This document shows positions 27,301-35,358 of a stretch of 64,000 bases of DNA, piece by piece. Where the stretch lies: positions 992,001-1,056,000 of the forward strand of contig NZ_CP059733.1 of NCBI RefSeq assembly GCF_000948985.2. Direction: 5' to 3'. The notes below the pieces were generated by a model. It ran no database searches and was not told the DNA's origin. It saw only the letters and a list, made by a program, of their open reading frames with translations. This stretch comes from Thalassomonas viridans (GTDB lineage Bacteria; Pseudomonadota; Gammaproteobacteria; Enterobacterales; Alteromonadaceae). Within the stretch, counting starts at the first letter, position 1; the number at the start of each line of letters is the position of its first letter. The position numbers and the translations under genes are program-made.

Positions 27301-29373
27301 CTCGGAATAAACCCAAAAGTAGCGGCGGTCTTCTTTGACCAGTTTAATGTCCAGGTTGTCGGCGGCGTATTTGTTGCCGTCGAGATCCGCTTTGACTATG
27401 TCGAAACTGACCCTGGAGTTGGCTTCGGGATTGTTGTCGCCAAAGTGGCCGCGTACCCCGAGCATTTTTTCGTTCGGCCAAACCAGGGCGGAATAGGCGC
27501 GGGAAACCGGTCTGCCGCCGGTTTCATACAGGCTGCTGATAAACTGCATCCTGAGCGGGGTAGCCAGACCGGACCAGTCGCTGCGGTAGCTGATAAGGCC
27601 CTTGCCCAGGTCGTCGAGCTGAAGGTCTTTTAATTCTATATGGCGGTTGTATCTGGTTTGACGGATATCGCCGAAGTCAAAGTCCGGCAGGCTTTCCACC
27701 GGCCGCCGCCAAAGGGAAGTGGTGATCTGGGTAGACAGACGGTTACCGGCGGCAGGAGCGCCATAAAGGTATTCCCCCAGTACCGGCAGTTTTACGGTCT
27801 CTTTTTTGTTTACCACCAGGCGTTTTTGCTTGCTGGCCGCCTCCGGGTTAAAGGTGAGCTTTAACCGCTCGGGTAAAAATTCTTCCACCTTAAAGGGATA
27901 GTTAACGGTTTCTCCGGTGACCTTGCGCACTTGCAGGCGCCAGTTGCCGACCTGGGCGCTGGCGGGAATAAGCCATTGGTAATGGTAGTAACCTTGTTGG
28001 TTCTGCTGCTTGTTTTCCTGCCAGTTGAAGGTTTTTATTTTGCTGTTATCCGGGCTGACTATAGTCGCTTTTAACACGCCGCCTTCTGTTAAGCGGCCGT
28101 CGGCATCCCGGAGCAGGGCATTAAAGTCTATGACTTCTCCAGGGCGATAAAGATCCCTGGGGGCGTAGATAAACAGCTCCTGTGCTGTGGCGGATCTCAG
28201 GCCGATGTCAAACTCCGACAGGTCCAGCGCCGGCTTATTGATTTCTATCAGGGAAAAGTGCTCTCCGGTTTTTGCCAGGATCAGGCTGGCTTTGGACAGC
28301 TTGCCGGTAAACAAAGCCTCTCCCTCGGGAGAAGTCAGGCTTTGCTGGATAATGCGGCCCTTGGCATTAACCAGGCTGACTTCCATCTGCTCTAAGGCTT
28401 TGCCGGTTTTTAGCGAAGAGGCATAAACTGCCAGCTGGCTATCATAAAAGCGGGCGTGTAAGCCGATATCCGTGACCGAAAACCACATGACCTGCTGCTT
28501 GTCGTAGGCACCGGCCTGCGCCATCACCGCCAGGTACATGCCGGGCTCTTTAAGCTGTTCTATGCCCTCTATGTCTATGCTGCGTTTCGCCCGGGTGTTT
28601 TTGGGTAAACCCAGCTCGTAACGGCCGGTATATACCAGCTCTCCCTGTTCGGTTAGCCTGTTCAGGCCCCAGTAATAATTGCGGTCTGAAATCTCCCGCA
28701 AAAACTTCTGGTAATTTTTCACTTTAACCCGGTAAAAATTAATATCCACGGCGTCAATATTCACCGCCATAACCGGCAGGCCGTTGCCTAAACCTGCGGT
28801 GACAAAAGCGCCTGTGGTATTAAAGCTGACCGTGGGGGACAAGCGGCTGGTTTTAACCTCTTCGCTGATGGTTCTCGGCAATTGCTTATTATTGGCGGCC
28901 TTGAGTCCCTGGTACACGGAAATGTTGTAGCTAACTTCCGGATCCGTATAGGGGAACCAGACGGTTTTTCCCGACTTGGACACCACCCAGGCGCCGTCGA
29001 CTATCCCCTGAGTGTCACTGCTGATATTAAAATACCTTTGATGATCTTCCTGCGGATCTAACGGTACCGACAAGGTGACGGCAATTGAGTTGCGTCCGTC
29101 TTTACTACGCTCTGAAATATCCAGCACCTTGAGCGGGGTATCGGCATAGTCTTTCAGCACCTGTTCGCGGTTAAAGCTTACCTCAACCGGTTGAGCCGAT
29201 GTCGATGCTGATGTATCGGTTTTAGTGGCTTTACTCGTTTGTGTACTTTGTTCGCTCTCAGAAGGGGAAAGGGGCTTGCTGTCGGCGGCTTTCTCCTGGC
29301 CGCAACCAAGCAGCAGGCTGGTCATAACGGCTAAGGTTAGGGCCTGCATCAGAGAGATCAGTTTGTGGTTCAT
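24328..29373 (-). CDS. yfhM: Bacterial alpha-2-macroglobulin lipoprotein
   Basis: Large periplasmic protease inhibitor of 1681 residues (E. coli YfhM/ECAM is 1653). Lipoprotein signal ending SLLLGC; Gly-Gln after Cys favours the outer membrane. The macroglobulin domains (MG1 onward) fill the N-terminal two thirds. The thioester motif GCLEQ lies near residue 1204, so it can trap attacking proteases covalently. The thioester domain (WDNNSSEEHWLTAYVGDFLL) and C-terminal receptor-like domain follow. ATG 29373 has AGGATCC upstream; a TTG in frame one codon earlier is less likely. It forms a pair with pbpC. Confidence 0.96.
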   Translation of the reverse strand: MNHKLISLMQALTLAVMTSLLLGCGQEKAADSKPLSPSESEQSTQTSKATKTDTSASTSAQPVEVSFNREQVLKDYADTPLKVLDISERSKDGRNSIAVTLSVPLDPQEDHQRYFNISSDTQGIVDGAWVVSKSGKTVWFPYTDPEVSYNISVYQGLKAANNKQLPRTISEEVKTSRLSPTVSFNTTGAFVTAGLGNGLPVMAVNIDAVDINFYRVKVKNYQKFLREISDRNYYWGLNRLTEQGELVYTGRYELGLPKNTRAKRSIDIEGIEQLKEPGMYLAVMAQAGAYDKQQVMWFSVTDIGLHARFYDSQLAVYASSLKTGKALEQMEVSLVNAKGRIIQQSLTSPEGEALFTGKLSKASLILAKTGEHFSLIEINKPALDLSEFDIGLRSATAQELFIYAPRDLYRPGEVIDFNALLRDADGRLTEGGVLKATIVSPDNSKIKTFNWQENKQQNQQGYYHYQWLIPASAQVGNWRLQVRKVTGETVNYPFKVEEFLPERLKLTFNPEAASKQKRLVVNKKETVKLPVLGEYLYGAPAAGNRLSTQITTSLWRRPVESLPDFDFGDIRQTRYNRHIELKDLQLDDLGKGLISYRSDWSGLATPLRMQFISSLYETGGRPVSRAYSALVWPNEKMLGVRGHFGDNNPEANSRVSFDIVKADLDGNKYAADNLDIKLVKEDRRYFWVYSEHRGWHYEYNDKEFVELTASLDIKAGESGQVSFPVSWGKYRLEVRDAGNNLRTSVRFYAGRNWYQEWQQSQQGSAAARPDKVTMALDKGAYQAGDTIKVNIVPPEAGEALVMVEGDGPLWFKRLPISAEGAEVEIPFSEEWQQHNIYISTLVLQAGSREQALTPKRSFGLIHLPLNREPRKLALDFEVADKALPGKTLPVKVKVAQSDTAAKQDSNQEVFVTLAAVDVGVLNISNFDTPDPFKAFFGQRRYGVDARDVYNKVIELSQADKARLRFGGDSDLSRGGKAPQSDVQIVSLFSGPVALNEQGEAEISLDIPDFNGRLRLMALAFSGDKFGSGEQEVTIAAPVVTQIAMPRFLAAGDQTQVALDVTNLGGQDQELQVQLTASGPVTLQPEFDSQNIDLKDGEKTTLRYKVKATGISGQAIFSLQLDGDNLPEELSTGIKRQWKLGLRPAYPAEFLRSQKILNTNESLTLAPDVVDSLYADTVQASLAISPSANIDLQGQLNQLMQYPYGCLEQTSSRAYPLIFATPEKQQSFAIKPVNEDKRLDMINKGLERLASLQLSNGGYGLWDNNSSEEHWLTAYVGDFLLNAREMGVAVPEEMLSRTLKRLQSYLSRSSHFYDERWSQDGDHYYFAYKAYAAYVLARVNQAPLGTLRTLAKNHSKKARSGLPQLQLAIALDKMGDKKRSKALLTDALNNLPKERKQYLGDYGSQVRDLAMMIHLMLSHELEQDQAVALSLTLANLLYQRQWLSTQERNALFLAGMSLKEFDSDPWLAEIIIGAAGSPQEQEQVSQSRTYQASLSVEELKLGISISSRHSQPLLANINVSGYGKEAPKASFNGLAVTKHWLDIEGKALNLQQAKVGELFLLHLEVKAEQRTPDALVVDLLPAGFELENQNLEHAIKLDNIKVDGKSITQWLDRTKLKHQEYRDDRYVAALELRRGQTTHLFYLVRAVTPGTYRVPPALAEDMYRPEIRALGESAADISIVPR

Positions 29374-29588
29374 CAAGGGATCCTAAAAATCAAAAAGTGC
29401 CACGTATATCAGGCCGTTATTTTAACAGCTATCTATAGGGTAAATACAAATTGTGGCTAAATTCATTGGGAAAAATGATCAATTATGGCAGGGAAGTTTA
29501 TGCAGTTTTTCGTTTTAAAGGGTTACCGTATGCTTGTAACGGGCTATTACTGATCTTTAGAGGGTATTTTTAAGCGTCATGGTGAACT

Positions 29589-29978
29589 TTATTCCTGAAA
29601 AAAGCCCATCGCATTTAGCAGCACCAGAAGTATTGTTGAAAGGCCTGTGAATACCCATAACCAGTAAAAAATAACGGCAAGTACTTGATCTAATTTTGTC
29701 GTATTTTCTAATAACAAAGTTGAATTAGCATGGATTGAGGAAAGGGGACTTTTTTCTAACTTCTTACTCCAGCTTCTGGGCATTGCCAAGGCTTGTGCTG
29801 TATTCAGAATATCCCAGCCACTCATATATTCCAGCCCGAGAGCGTCTTTTGTTTTCGGATTTTTTCTGAGTTTTTTAACGGTTACCTGACCAAAGAGTAC
29901 GAAAAAGAAGCCTGTGACTATTGCTAACAGGATCAATATGGCTACTATTATTGCTCTATCTGTCATATTGATATCCAT
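29589..29978 (-). CDS. Small membrane protein, function unknown
   Basis: Not recognised. 129 residues with an N-terminal membrane helix (AIIVAILILLAIVTGFFFVLF), a soluble middle of about 60 residues rich in Lys and Ser, and a second helix near the C-terminus (VLAVIFYWLWVFTGLSTILLVLL), giving both ends on the same side. The start at 29978 or Met5 at 29966 are both possible, as neither has a strong ribosome-binding site. It stands alone with AT-rich flanks. Confidence 0.65.
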   Translation of the reverse strand: MDINMTDRAIIVAILILLAIVTGFFFVLFGQVTVKKLRKNPKTKDALGLEYMSGWDILNTAQALAMPRSWSKKLEKSPLSSIHANSTLLLENTTKLDQVLAVIFYWLWVFTGLSTILLVLLNAMGFFQE

Positions 29979-30358
29979 TTCATTATTGTGTCGTATATGC
30001 CACCGGTATCTTGCGTTACAACGTAATTTCCCTCATTGATACATCAGCTGCTGCACCGATAACTATTAGTCTTAATTTACTGGTTTTTCTTGCTATTTTT
30101 TCAATATTACAGATGTGAGTACAGCAAAGTGCACAGTATGAATAAATCCGTCTAAAACTAAATGCAATCCCAGCCTGACTTATCCCACATTTTGTACTAC
30201 ACCTTATGCAGGCCACAAATTTCCCCACAACCAACGGAGGCAAACTTACCAACAAACAATCAACACAAGCAAATAAACAACTAGGCGCTACCCCTGAGTG
30301 TTCGCAGCACACAGAGGCAGCTAACCGTAACAGATACAAACTAAGCGAGGTATCCATT
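29979..30358. other. Gene-free stretch, 380 bp
   Basis: No supported coding region. A minus-strand frame (30016-30357) and the upstream part of a plus-strand frame (from 30206) are open but have no ribosome-binding site and composition unlike the genes here. It probably carries the promoter for the small gene pair that follows; I could not fix the -35/-10. Confidence 0.5.
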
Positions 30359-30523
30359 ATGGCTAAATCTAATGATATGCTAGAGTTTCACTCGGTTAAA
30401 GTTTCTTTAACAGAAAATATACCTGACCCCATTCCTGAACCTATACATCTGTCCGTAAGCAAGCGCTGTCTTGCCATCAGCCGTGCGCAGTTAACTATCA
30501 GGGGAGGGCAGTATCATGTCTGA
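30359..30523 (+). CDS. Hypothetical small protein (54 aa), first of an overlapping pair
   Basis: Not recognised. ATG 30359 has a GCGAGG site about 9 nt upstream and begins MAKSNDMLEFHSVKVSLTEN. The middle is proline-rich (IPDPIPEPIHLS). No signal, membrane segment or helix-turn-helix. Its end overlaps the start of the next small gene by 8 bp, so the two are likely co-translated. The frame is open upstream to 30206, but the shorter start has the better ribosome-binding site. Confidence 0.5.
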   Translation: MAKSNDMLEFHSVKVSLTENIPDPIPEPIHLSVSKRCLAISRAQLTIRGGQYHV

Positions 30524-30803
30524 ATCAAACTCAACAATCCCGGTTGATGCCGCCACCATAAAGCAGTTGTCGAGCGACTGCATCAGGTTGAGCGATGACT
30601 TTAATAAATTCAGTGAAGAATGTGCCTTCCTCTGTGACGCTTTTGCCGCGGTCGCACACGATCCTGACTATATCAGTGAGGAAACCAGCAAAGGTATCGG
30701 GCATCTCAGTTGTTGGCTTAAAGAGCAGGCCAAAAGCTATCGGGATCGAATAGACAAGCTTCATGAGGGCTTGTTTTCCCTTCGACCTGAATCGTCAGAT
30801 TAA
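30516..30803 (+). CDS. Hypothetical small acidic protein (95 aa), second of an overlapping pair
   Basis: Not recognised. It is preceded by a strong GGGGAGG site and starts MSESNSTIPVDAATIKQL. Predominantly helical and acidic with a central CAFLCDAF pair of cysteines and a C-terminal coiled-coil-like stretch (GHLSCWLKEQAKSYRDRIDK). No membrane segment or DNA-binding motif seen. The 8-bp overlap with the 54-residue gene suggests a functional pair. A toxin/antitoxin or regulator/partner role is possible but not supported by any motif. Confidence 0.6.
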   Translation: MSESNSTIPVDAATIKQLSSDCIRLSDDFNKFSEECAFLCDAFAAVAHDPDYISEETSKGIGHLSCWLKEQAKSYRDRIDKLHEGLFSLRPESSD

Positions 30804-30981
30804 CTAAGGAGGCCGGGGCGGGTGAGTCAACGCCATAACGGCAGCAGTCTGTTAGCTTGTTGATTTACCCGCCTGTGAATAAAGTTTGATTTGGCTCGCG
30901 AATGCCGTTTTCTTTGATTAACCATTGCCGTTAGTTGGGCTATAATCTGCGCTAATTATAATTAGTAGTTAGAGCAGATAA

Positions 30982-31317
30982 ATGACTGATACTTTACCAC
31001 CATGCCCGCAATGTAATTCCGAATATGCTTATCCAGATCAAAACTTACTGGTTTGCCCTGAGTGCGGTAATGAGTGGGACCCTAATGCTGTTGATGAAGA
31101 TGCGATTGTATTAAAAGACAGCGTCGGTAACTTACTGGCCGAAGGTGATAAAGTAACCTTAATTAAAGATCTTAAGGTTAAGGGTACTTCAACTACGTTA
31201 AAAGTGGGCACTAAAGCCGTGATCAAGCGCTTTGTCGACGGCGATCATGATATCGACTGCAAGGTTGATGGCGCAGGCGCGATGATGCTGAAATCGAAGT
31301 TTGTTAAAAAAGCCTGA
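30982..31317 (+). CDS. yjdM: Zinc-ribbon protein PhnA/YjdM
   Basis: Protein of 111 residues matching PhnA (YjdM), a conserved family despite its uncertain function (not phosphonoacetate hydrolase). A zinc ribbon with Cys8, Cys11, Cys25 and Cys28 (CPQCN and CPECGNEW) is followed by the PhnA domain (VLKDSVGNLLAEGDKVTLIK, then ALMLKSKFVKK-like end). Length is normal. It is monocistronic, with an intrinsic terminator just after the stop. Confidence 0.95.
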   Translation: MTDTLPPCPQCNSEYAYPDQNLLVCPECGNEWDPNAVDEDAIVLKDSVGNLLAEGDKVTLIKDLKVKGTSTTLKVGTKAVIKRFVDGDHDIDCKVDGAGAMMLKSKFVKKA

Positions 31318-31338
31318 TATTAATTTTTAAACGCGATG

Positions 31339-31368
31339 AAAAAGGTTGCTTCGGCAACCTTTTTATTT
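31339..31368 (+). terminator. Intrinsic terminator of yjdM
   Basis: AAAAAGGTTGC (31339-31349), a TTCG tetraloop and GCAACCTTTTT (31354-31364) followed by ATTTTG. An 11-bp stem with a U tract. Confidence 0.9.
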
Positions 31369-31495
31369 TGTTGTTCTTTTTGCTTACTACGCCTCATAAC
31401 GGTTTTATCCGGTAAACACCCACCTGCAAAAATGGGCTCCGCTGGCCTGCAATGTGCTTAATAAATCTACATGTTAATCATCATGGAAGTTTATT

Positions 31496-31987
31496 ATGGG
31501 TAATCCAGCCTTTTGCCTGCCTACGCGGAATATTTACCAGGATAATTACCAGCTCGCTATGGAGCTGGGCATAGTGCCGGTATCTGATAACAAAGCCAGC
31601 CTGACCCTTAAGGCGGTTAATTGTATGGACCTGCACGTAATGAGCATAGATATGCCGGATACCGGGGTACATCATAAGTCTGTCAGGGCCAGATTGATGA
31701 CGCATCTGTTTGATGTGCAGGGGAATATTGTTAAAACCCCGGAAATGGTCATTTTGATAGACGAAGCTAATTCCATCATTGAAGCCTACTCGTTAACACG
31801 GGGAGAAAATGCTTCAACGGATATGGTTTACGGTGAGCAATGCCAGACACAACTGAGTGAGCTTAACTGGCAAAATAAGTTTTTAAATACCTGGCTGAAG
31901 AACCTGAAAGCCCGGGGGTATAGTGTTGGCCGGTTGACAACTTATTGCTGGCGATACGAGCCAATGCCAACAGGCCAAGGGAGATAA
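31496..31987 (+). CDS. Conserved hypothetical protein, possibly DUF1249 (YqiB-like)
   Basis: 163 residues, cytoplasmic, no signal or membrane segment. The layout resembles E. coli YqiB/DUF1249: an N-terminal YQDNYQLAMELGIVP, a central strand pair (VRARLMTHLFDVQGNIV), and a C-terminal helix ending in LNTWLKNLKARGYSV, where YqiB has NQFLADWLRYCLAHG. This resemblance is from memory of the family and is moderate. It is monocistronic, and the function is unknown. The start at 31496 is preceded by ATGGAAGTTTATT, only a weak site. Confidence 0.6.
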   Translation: MGNPAFCLPTRNIYQDNYQLAMELGIVPVSDNKASLTLKAVNCMDLHVMSIDMPDTGVHHKSVRARLMTHLFDVQGNIVKTPEMVILIDEANSIIEAYSLTRGENASTDMVYGEQCQTQLSELNWQNKFLNTWLKNLKARGYSVGRLTTYCWRYEPMPTGQGR

Positions 31988-32044
31988 ACTGGCCAACAAT
32001 TGCCGTTGCCGGGTAAAAAGATGCCGCCCGGCAGCCGGTTTTAT

Positions 32045-32064
32045 CCTGGCCCGTTCAGGCCAGG
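32045..32064. terminator. Hairpin between convergent genes
   Basis: CCTGGCC (32045-32051) pairs with GGCCAGG (32058-32064) between the 163-residue gene and the end of the ABC permease gene. It lacks a T run, so termination is uncertain. Confidence 0.35.
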
Positions 32065-32080
32065 GATTAAAGAGGAAGCT

Positions 32081-34594
32081 TTATTCATACCTTAATGAAT
32101 TTATCGGGTTCTTGCGCGCCACTTTGGCGGCATTGCCGCCTACCGTGCTCCAGGCAATCACCAGGGATAAGAGTCCTACCGCCAGGCAGATGGGCAACAG
32201 CCACCAGCTGCTTATCCGGTAGGGGAAGGCTTCCAGCCAGTTCAGCATGGCATAAGTTGCCAGCGGCCAGGCGATAAGGTTGGCCAGCAATACCGGTTTG
32301 GAAAACTGCCAGATCAGCAGGCGCACTATGTCGGCGATGCTGGCTCCCATCACTTTTCTTATGCCTATCTCCCGGGTTCTGCGCTCGACGGTGAAGGCCG
32401 ACAAGCCGTAAAGTCCCAGGCAGGCAACCACTATCGCCAGGAATGAAAACACCAGGAATAACTGCGCCGTGGTGGCTTCGTCCTGATATTGGGCGGCCAT
32501 CATTTCACTTAAGAACTGCAGGTTAATCGGCTGCATAGGCACGGTTCTTTTCCATACCTGTTCAATTTTAGTGATCAAGCCGGGCAGGTCATTGGTGGCA
32601 AAAGACAAATTGGCGACCCGAAAACGCGCCGGGTTTAAGGTATAAACCGTGGCCCTGATACCGAACTTGATCGAACGGAAGTGAAGGTCGGGCACCACGC
32701 CGATAATGGTTAAATGCTGCCTGCCGCGGATATGGCTTTCCAGGGTTTTGCCTATGGCCTGCTCCGGGCTGTTAAAGCCGAACTTTTTCAGGGCAGACAT
32801 GTTTAAAATGATGCTGGCTTTGCCCGGGGTATCTGCGCTGTGCTCTACCGGTTTAATGGTGTCAGAGCCATAGTCCTGGTCAAACAGGCGTCCGGCCAGG
32901 GGCGCTACCTGGTAGGCTTCGAAAAAGCCGTAGTCCATGTTGTGGTAATTCAGCAGTATGGACTCATTGGTGCCGCCCGCCGGCGCCTGCTCCAGCAGTT
33001 TGAAGTAGTTGTTGTTTTCATCGTCTTGGGTCGGCGACTCCGAAGAGTACACCACGGAAGCGATTTCCGGCAGGTTAAGCAATTCCTGTTTTAAGCTTGC
33101 CAGGTTATCACCTGCGGTACTGGTATCCAGCACCAGCTTGTTGTAGCTCTGGTAACCGACATCGGCATTGTTGGAGAAAACCGTTTGTCCGTATACCACC
33201 AGGGTTGCCACCACCAACACGATAGATGTGGCAAACTGGAATACTACCAGCAGGGTGCGCAGTTTTACTGAGCTGGCGGGTTCGGCGCTTTTGCTGGACT
33301 TTAAAATATGGCCGGGCAGGAAGCGGGATAAGTACAGGGCAGGGTAGATGCCGGCGCAGACGCCTACGGCCAGGGTGATGCCCAGCAGGGAGAGCAGCAG
33401 GCCGGGTTCAGCAAACAGGTTCAGCGCCAGGTCTTTGCCTAAAATCTGGTTATAAAAGGGTAGTACCAGCTCGACGGCGGCCACGGCGAATACCAGGGAG
33501 ATAAACACCAGGGCAACGGCTTCGGCCAGAAACTGTATCGCCACCTGCTTCCGGCTGGCTCCCAGTACTTTGCGCATGGCGACCTCTTTGGCGCGCTTGC
33601 TGGCCTTGGCGGTGGCCAGGTTCATAAAGTTAATGCAGGCGATCAGCAGCACCAGGCCCGCAACCAGGATAAAGGTATTGATCATCCTGGCATCCCCCAT
33701 AGGGGTCAGGTCCGGCATGTTACCGGCGTGGCGCTTGGCATGCAGGTGCAGGTCAGCCACCGGCATGATTCTTTGTCGCACCAGGTCGGTGACCTGAGTG
33801 CCGGCCGACCCTTCCAGCCTGCGGGCAAACATTTCCCGCAGGGGGCTTTCGTTGTTCATCCAGTAATTGATTCTTTCCTGCGCCTGGGCTGGCTGTACCC
33901 CGGGTTTTAATTTGAAATAGGTATAAACATTTAAACTGGTCCAGGTATTTAAGGTGCCGTCGTTTTCTGCGAACAGCTTAGGCTGCAGATAAACCAGCAG
34001 CTCGGTATTGAGATGGGTGGCATCGGGCAGGTCTTTAACCACGCCGGTAACCGGCAGGGTGATAACATCGCCGCTGAGGCAGCAAATGCTTATGGTTTCC
34101 CCGATCACGTCGGTTTTACCGAAATATTTAACCGCCATGGCTTCGGTGATCACCAGATCCATAGGTTTGGTAAAAGACGAAGCTTTATTGCCGTGAACAA
34201 AAGGCAGGTCGAATACGTCAAAGAAGCTGCCGTCTACCATAGTGATCCGTTCCGGGAAGGCATCCTGGTTCTTACGTATGCTCATGGAGGACTGGATAAA
34301 GCGCACCCCGGTTTCTATTTCGCTTTTGGCGTAATCCCGTATCGCCGGCATCATGCTGCCGGCAGAGCGCACGGTTTCGAAGGGTTCCTGGCCGGGCATC
34401 GAATAGGCGGTATGCATGCGTACCAGGCGGTCATGGTTGGTGAGCCAGGTATCAAAGCCGGTTTCCTGGCGCACGAACAATAAGATTAAAATACAGCTCA
34501 TCAGGCCGGTGGCCAGGCCGAAAATGTTGATCACGGAAAAAATGCCGTTGTTGATGATGTTACGCCAGGCGGTGATCAGGTAGTTATAAAACAT
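32081..34594 (-). CDS. ABC transporter permease with two FtsX domains (MacB-type)
   Basis: Membrane protein of 837 residues with a MacB-type N-terminal periplasmic core and two FtsX cores: a first helix (about 20-40), then TMs around 290-430, a second periplasmic domain and four final helices. EVAMRKVLGASRKQVAIQFL and EIGIRKVMGASIADIVRLLI are the paired coupling segments before each FtsX core. It is the third gene after the adaptor and ATPase (41-bp gap), so the three form a tripartite export machine that acts as a mechanotransmission exporter, without transport through the ATPase. The substrate is unknown. Confidence 0.93.
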   Translation of the reverse strand: MFYNYLITAWRNIINNGIFSVINIFGLATGLMSCILILLFVRQETGFDTWLTNHDRLVRMHTAYSMPGQEPFETVRSAGSMMPAIRDYAKSEIETGVRFIQSSMSIRKNQDAFPERITMVDGSFFDVFDLPFVHGNKASSFTKPMDLVITEAMAVKYFGKTDVIGETISICCLSGDVITLPVTGVVKDLPDATHLNTELLVYLQPKLFAENDGTLNTWTSLNVYTYFKLKPGVQPAQAQERINYWMNNESPLREMFARRLEGSAGTQVTDLVRQRIMPVADLHLHAKRHAGNMPDLTPMGDARMINTFILVAGLVLLIACINFMNLATAKASKRAKEVAMRKVLGASRKQVAIQFLAEAVALVFISLVFAVAAVELVLPFYNQILGKDLALNLFAEPGLLLSLLGITLAVGVCAGIYPALYLSRFLPGHILKSSKSAEPASSVKLRTLLVVFQFATSIVLVVATLVVYGQTVFSNNADVGYQSYNKLVLDTSTAGDNLASLKQELLNLPEIASVVYSSESPTQDDENNNYFKLLEQAPAGGTNESILLNYHNMDYGFFEAYQVAPLAGRLFDQDYGSDTIKPVEHSADTPGKASIILNMSALKKFGFNSPEQAIGKTLESHIRGRQHLTIIGVVPDLHFRSIKFGIRATVYTLNPARFRVANLSFATNDLPGLITKIEQVWKRTVPMQPINLQFLSEMMAAQYQDEATTAQLFLVFSFLAIVVACLGLYGLSAFTVERRTREIGIRKVMGASIADIVRLLIWQFSKPVLLANLIAWPLATYAMLNWLEAFPYRISSWWLLPICLAVGLLSLVIAWSTVGGNAAKVARKNPINSLRYE

Positions 34595-34635
34595 ATCAAT
34601 GTCCTTGCTAATGCTTGTTCTTGGGTGCCTGGGTG

Positions 34636-35316
34636 TTATGCCGCGCGGACATTTTCGGTGACCACATGGCCGTCGAACAAGTTAATGGTACGGCGGGCAT
34701 AATCGGCATGGGCCGGGCTGTGGGTCACCATGACAATAGTGGTGCCTTCGTTGTTCAGCTCCTGCAGCATTTCCATCACCTCCTGGCCGTGGGCGCTGTC
34801 GAGGTTACCTGTGGGTTCATCCGCCAGGATCATGCCCTGATCCCCCACCACGGCCCGGGCCACGGCAACCCGCTGTTGCTGGCCGCCGGAAAGCTGGCTC
34901 GGCATATGTTTGGCGCGGTGGCCTATGCCGACTTTGTCCATGACCTTTTCAACCCGGGCCTTGCGCTCGGCGGCCGGTATCTTGTGATAGAGCAGGGCCA
35001 GTTCTATGTTTTCCTGCACGCTGAGTTCGTCAATCAGGTTAAAGTTTTGAAAAATAAAACCTATGTGCTGTTTGCGGATCGCCGACAGCTGCTGTTCGCT
35101 GTAGCCGGCTATGTTTTCCCCGGCAAAGAAGTAGTCGCCCGAAGTCGGGCTGTCCAGCATGCCGATAGTGTTGAGCAGGGTAGACTTGCCGCAGCCGGAA
35201 GGCCCCATGATGGCGACGAACTCGCCTTTGGCGATTTCGATATTGACATTGTTCAGGGCCAGGGTTTCAACGTCGTCGGTGCGGTAGATTCTTGATAAGT
35301 TATGTAGTTTCAGCAT
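34636..35316 (-). CDS. ABC transporter ATP-binding protein (MacB/LolD-type)
   Basis: ATPase of 226 residues, complete: Walker A GPSGCGKSTLLN (about residues 38-49), Q-loop FIFQNFNLIDELS, signature LSGGQQQRVAVARA, Walker B MILADEPTGNLDS and the switch His in VTHSPAHA. These features are typical of LolD/MacB/FtsE ATPases. It lies between the adaptor and the FtsX permease and would power them. Confidence 0.95.
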   Translation of the reverse strand: MLKLHNLSRIYRTDDVETLALNNVNIEIAKGEFVAIMGPSGCGKSTLLNTIGMLDSPTSGDYFFAGENIAGYSEQQLSAIRKQHIGFIFQNFNLIDELSVQENIELALLYHKIPAAERKARVEKVMDKVGIGHRAKHMPSQLSGGQQQRVAVARAVVGDQGMILADEPTGNLDSAHGQEVMEMLQELNNEGTTIVMVTHSPAHADYARRTINLFDGHVVTENVRAA

Positions 35317-35358
35317 TTTGTTGTCCTGTTAATCTTTTATTTGTCTGTTAGTTTTTAT

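Noticed and set aside
30016..30357. 113-codon minus-strand reading frame upstream of the small gene pair
   Set aside because: Cys-rich, no ribosome-binding site, no family resemblance, and overlapping the likely promoter of the 54-residue gene.
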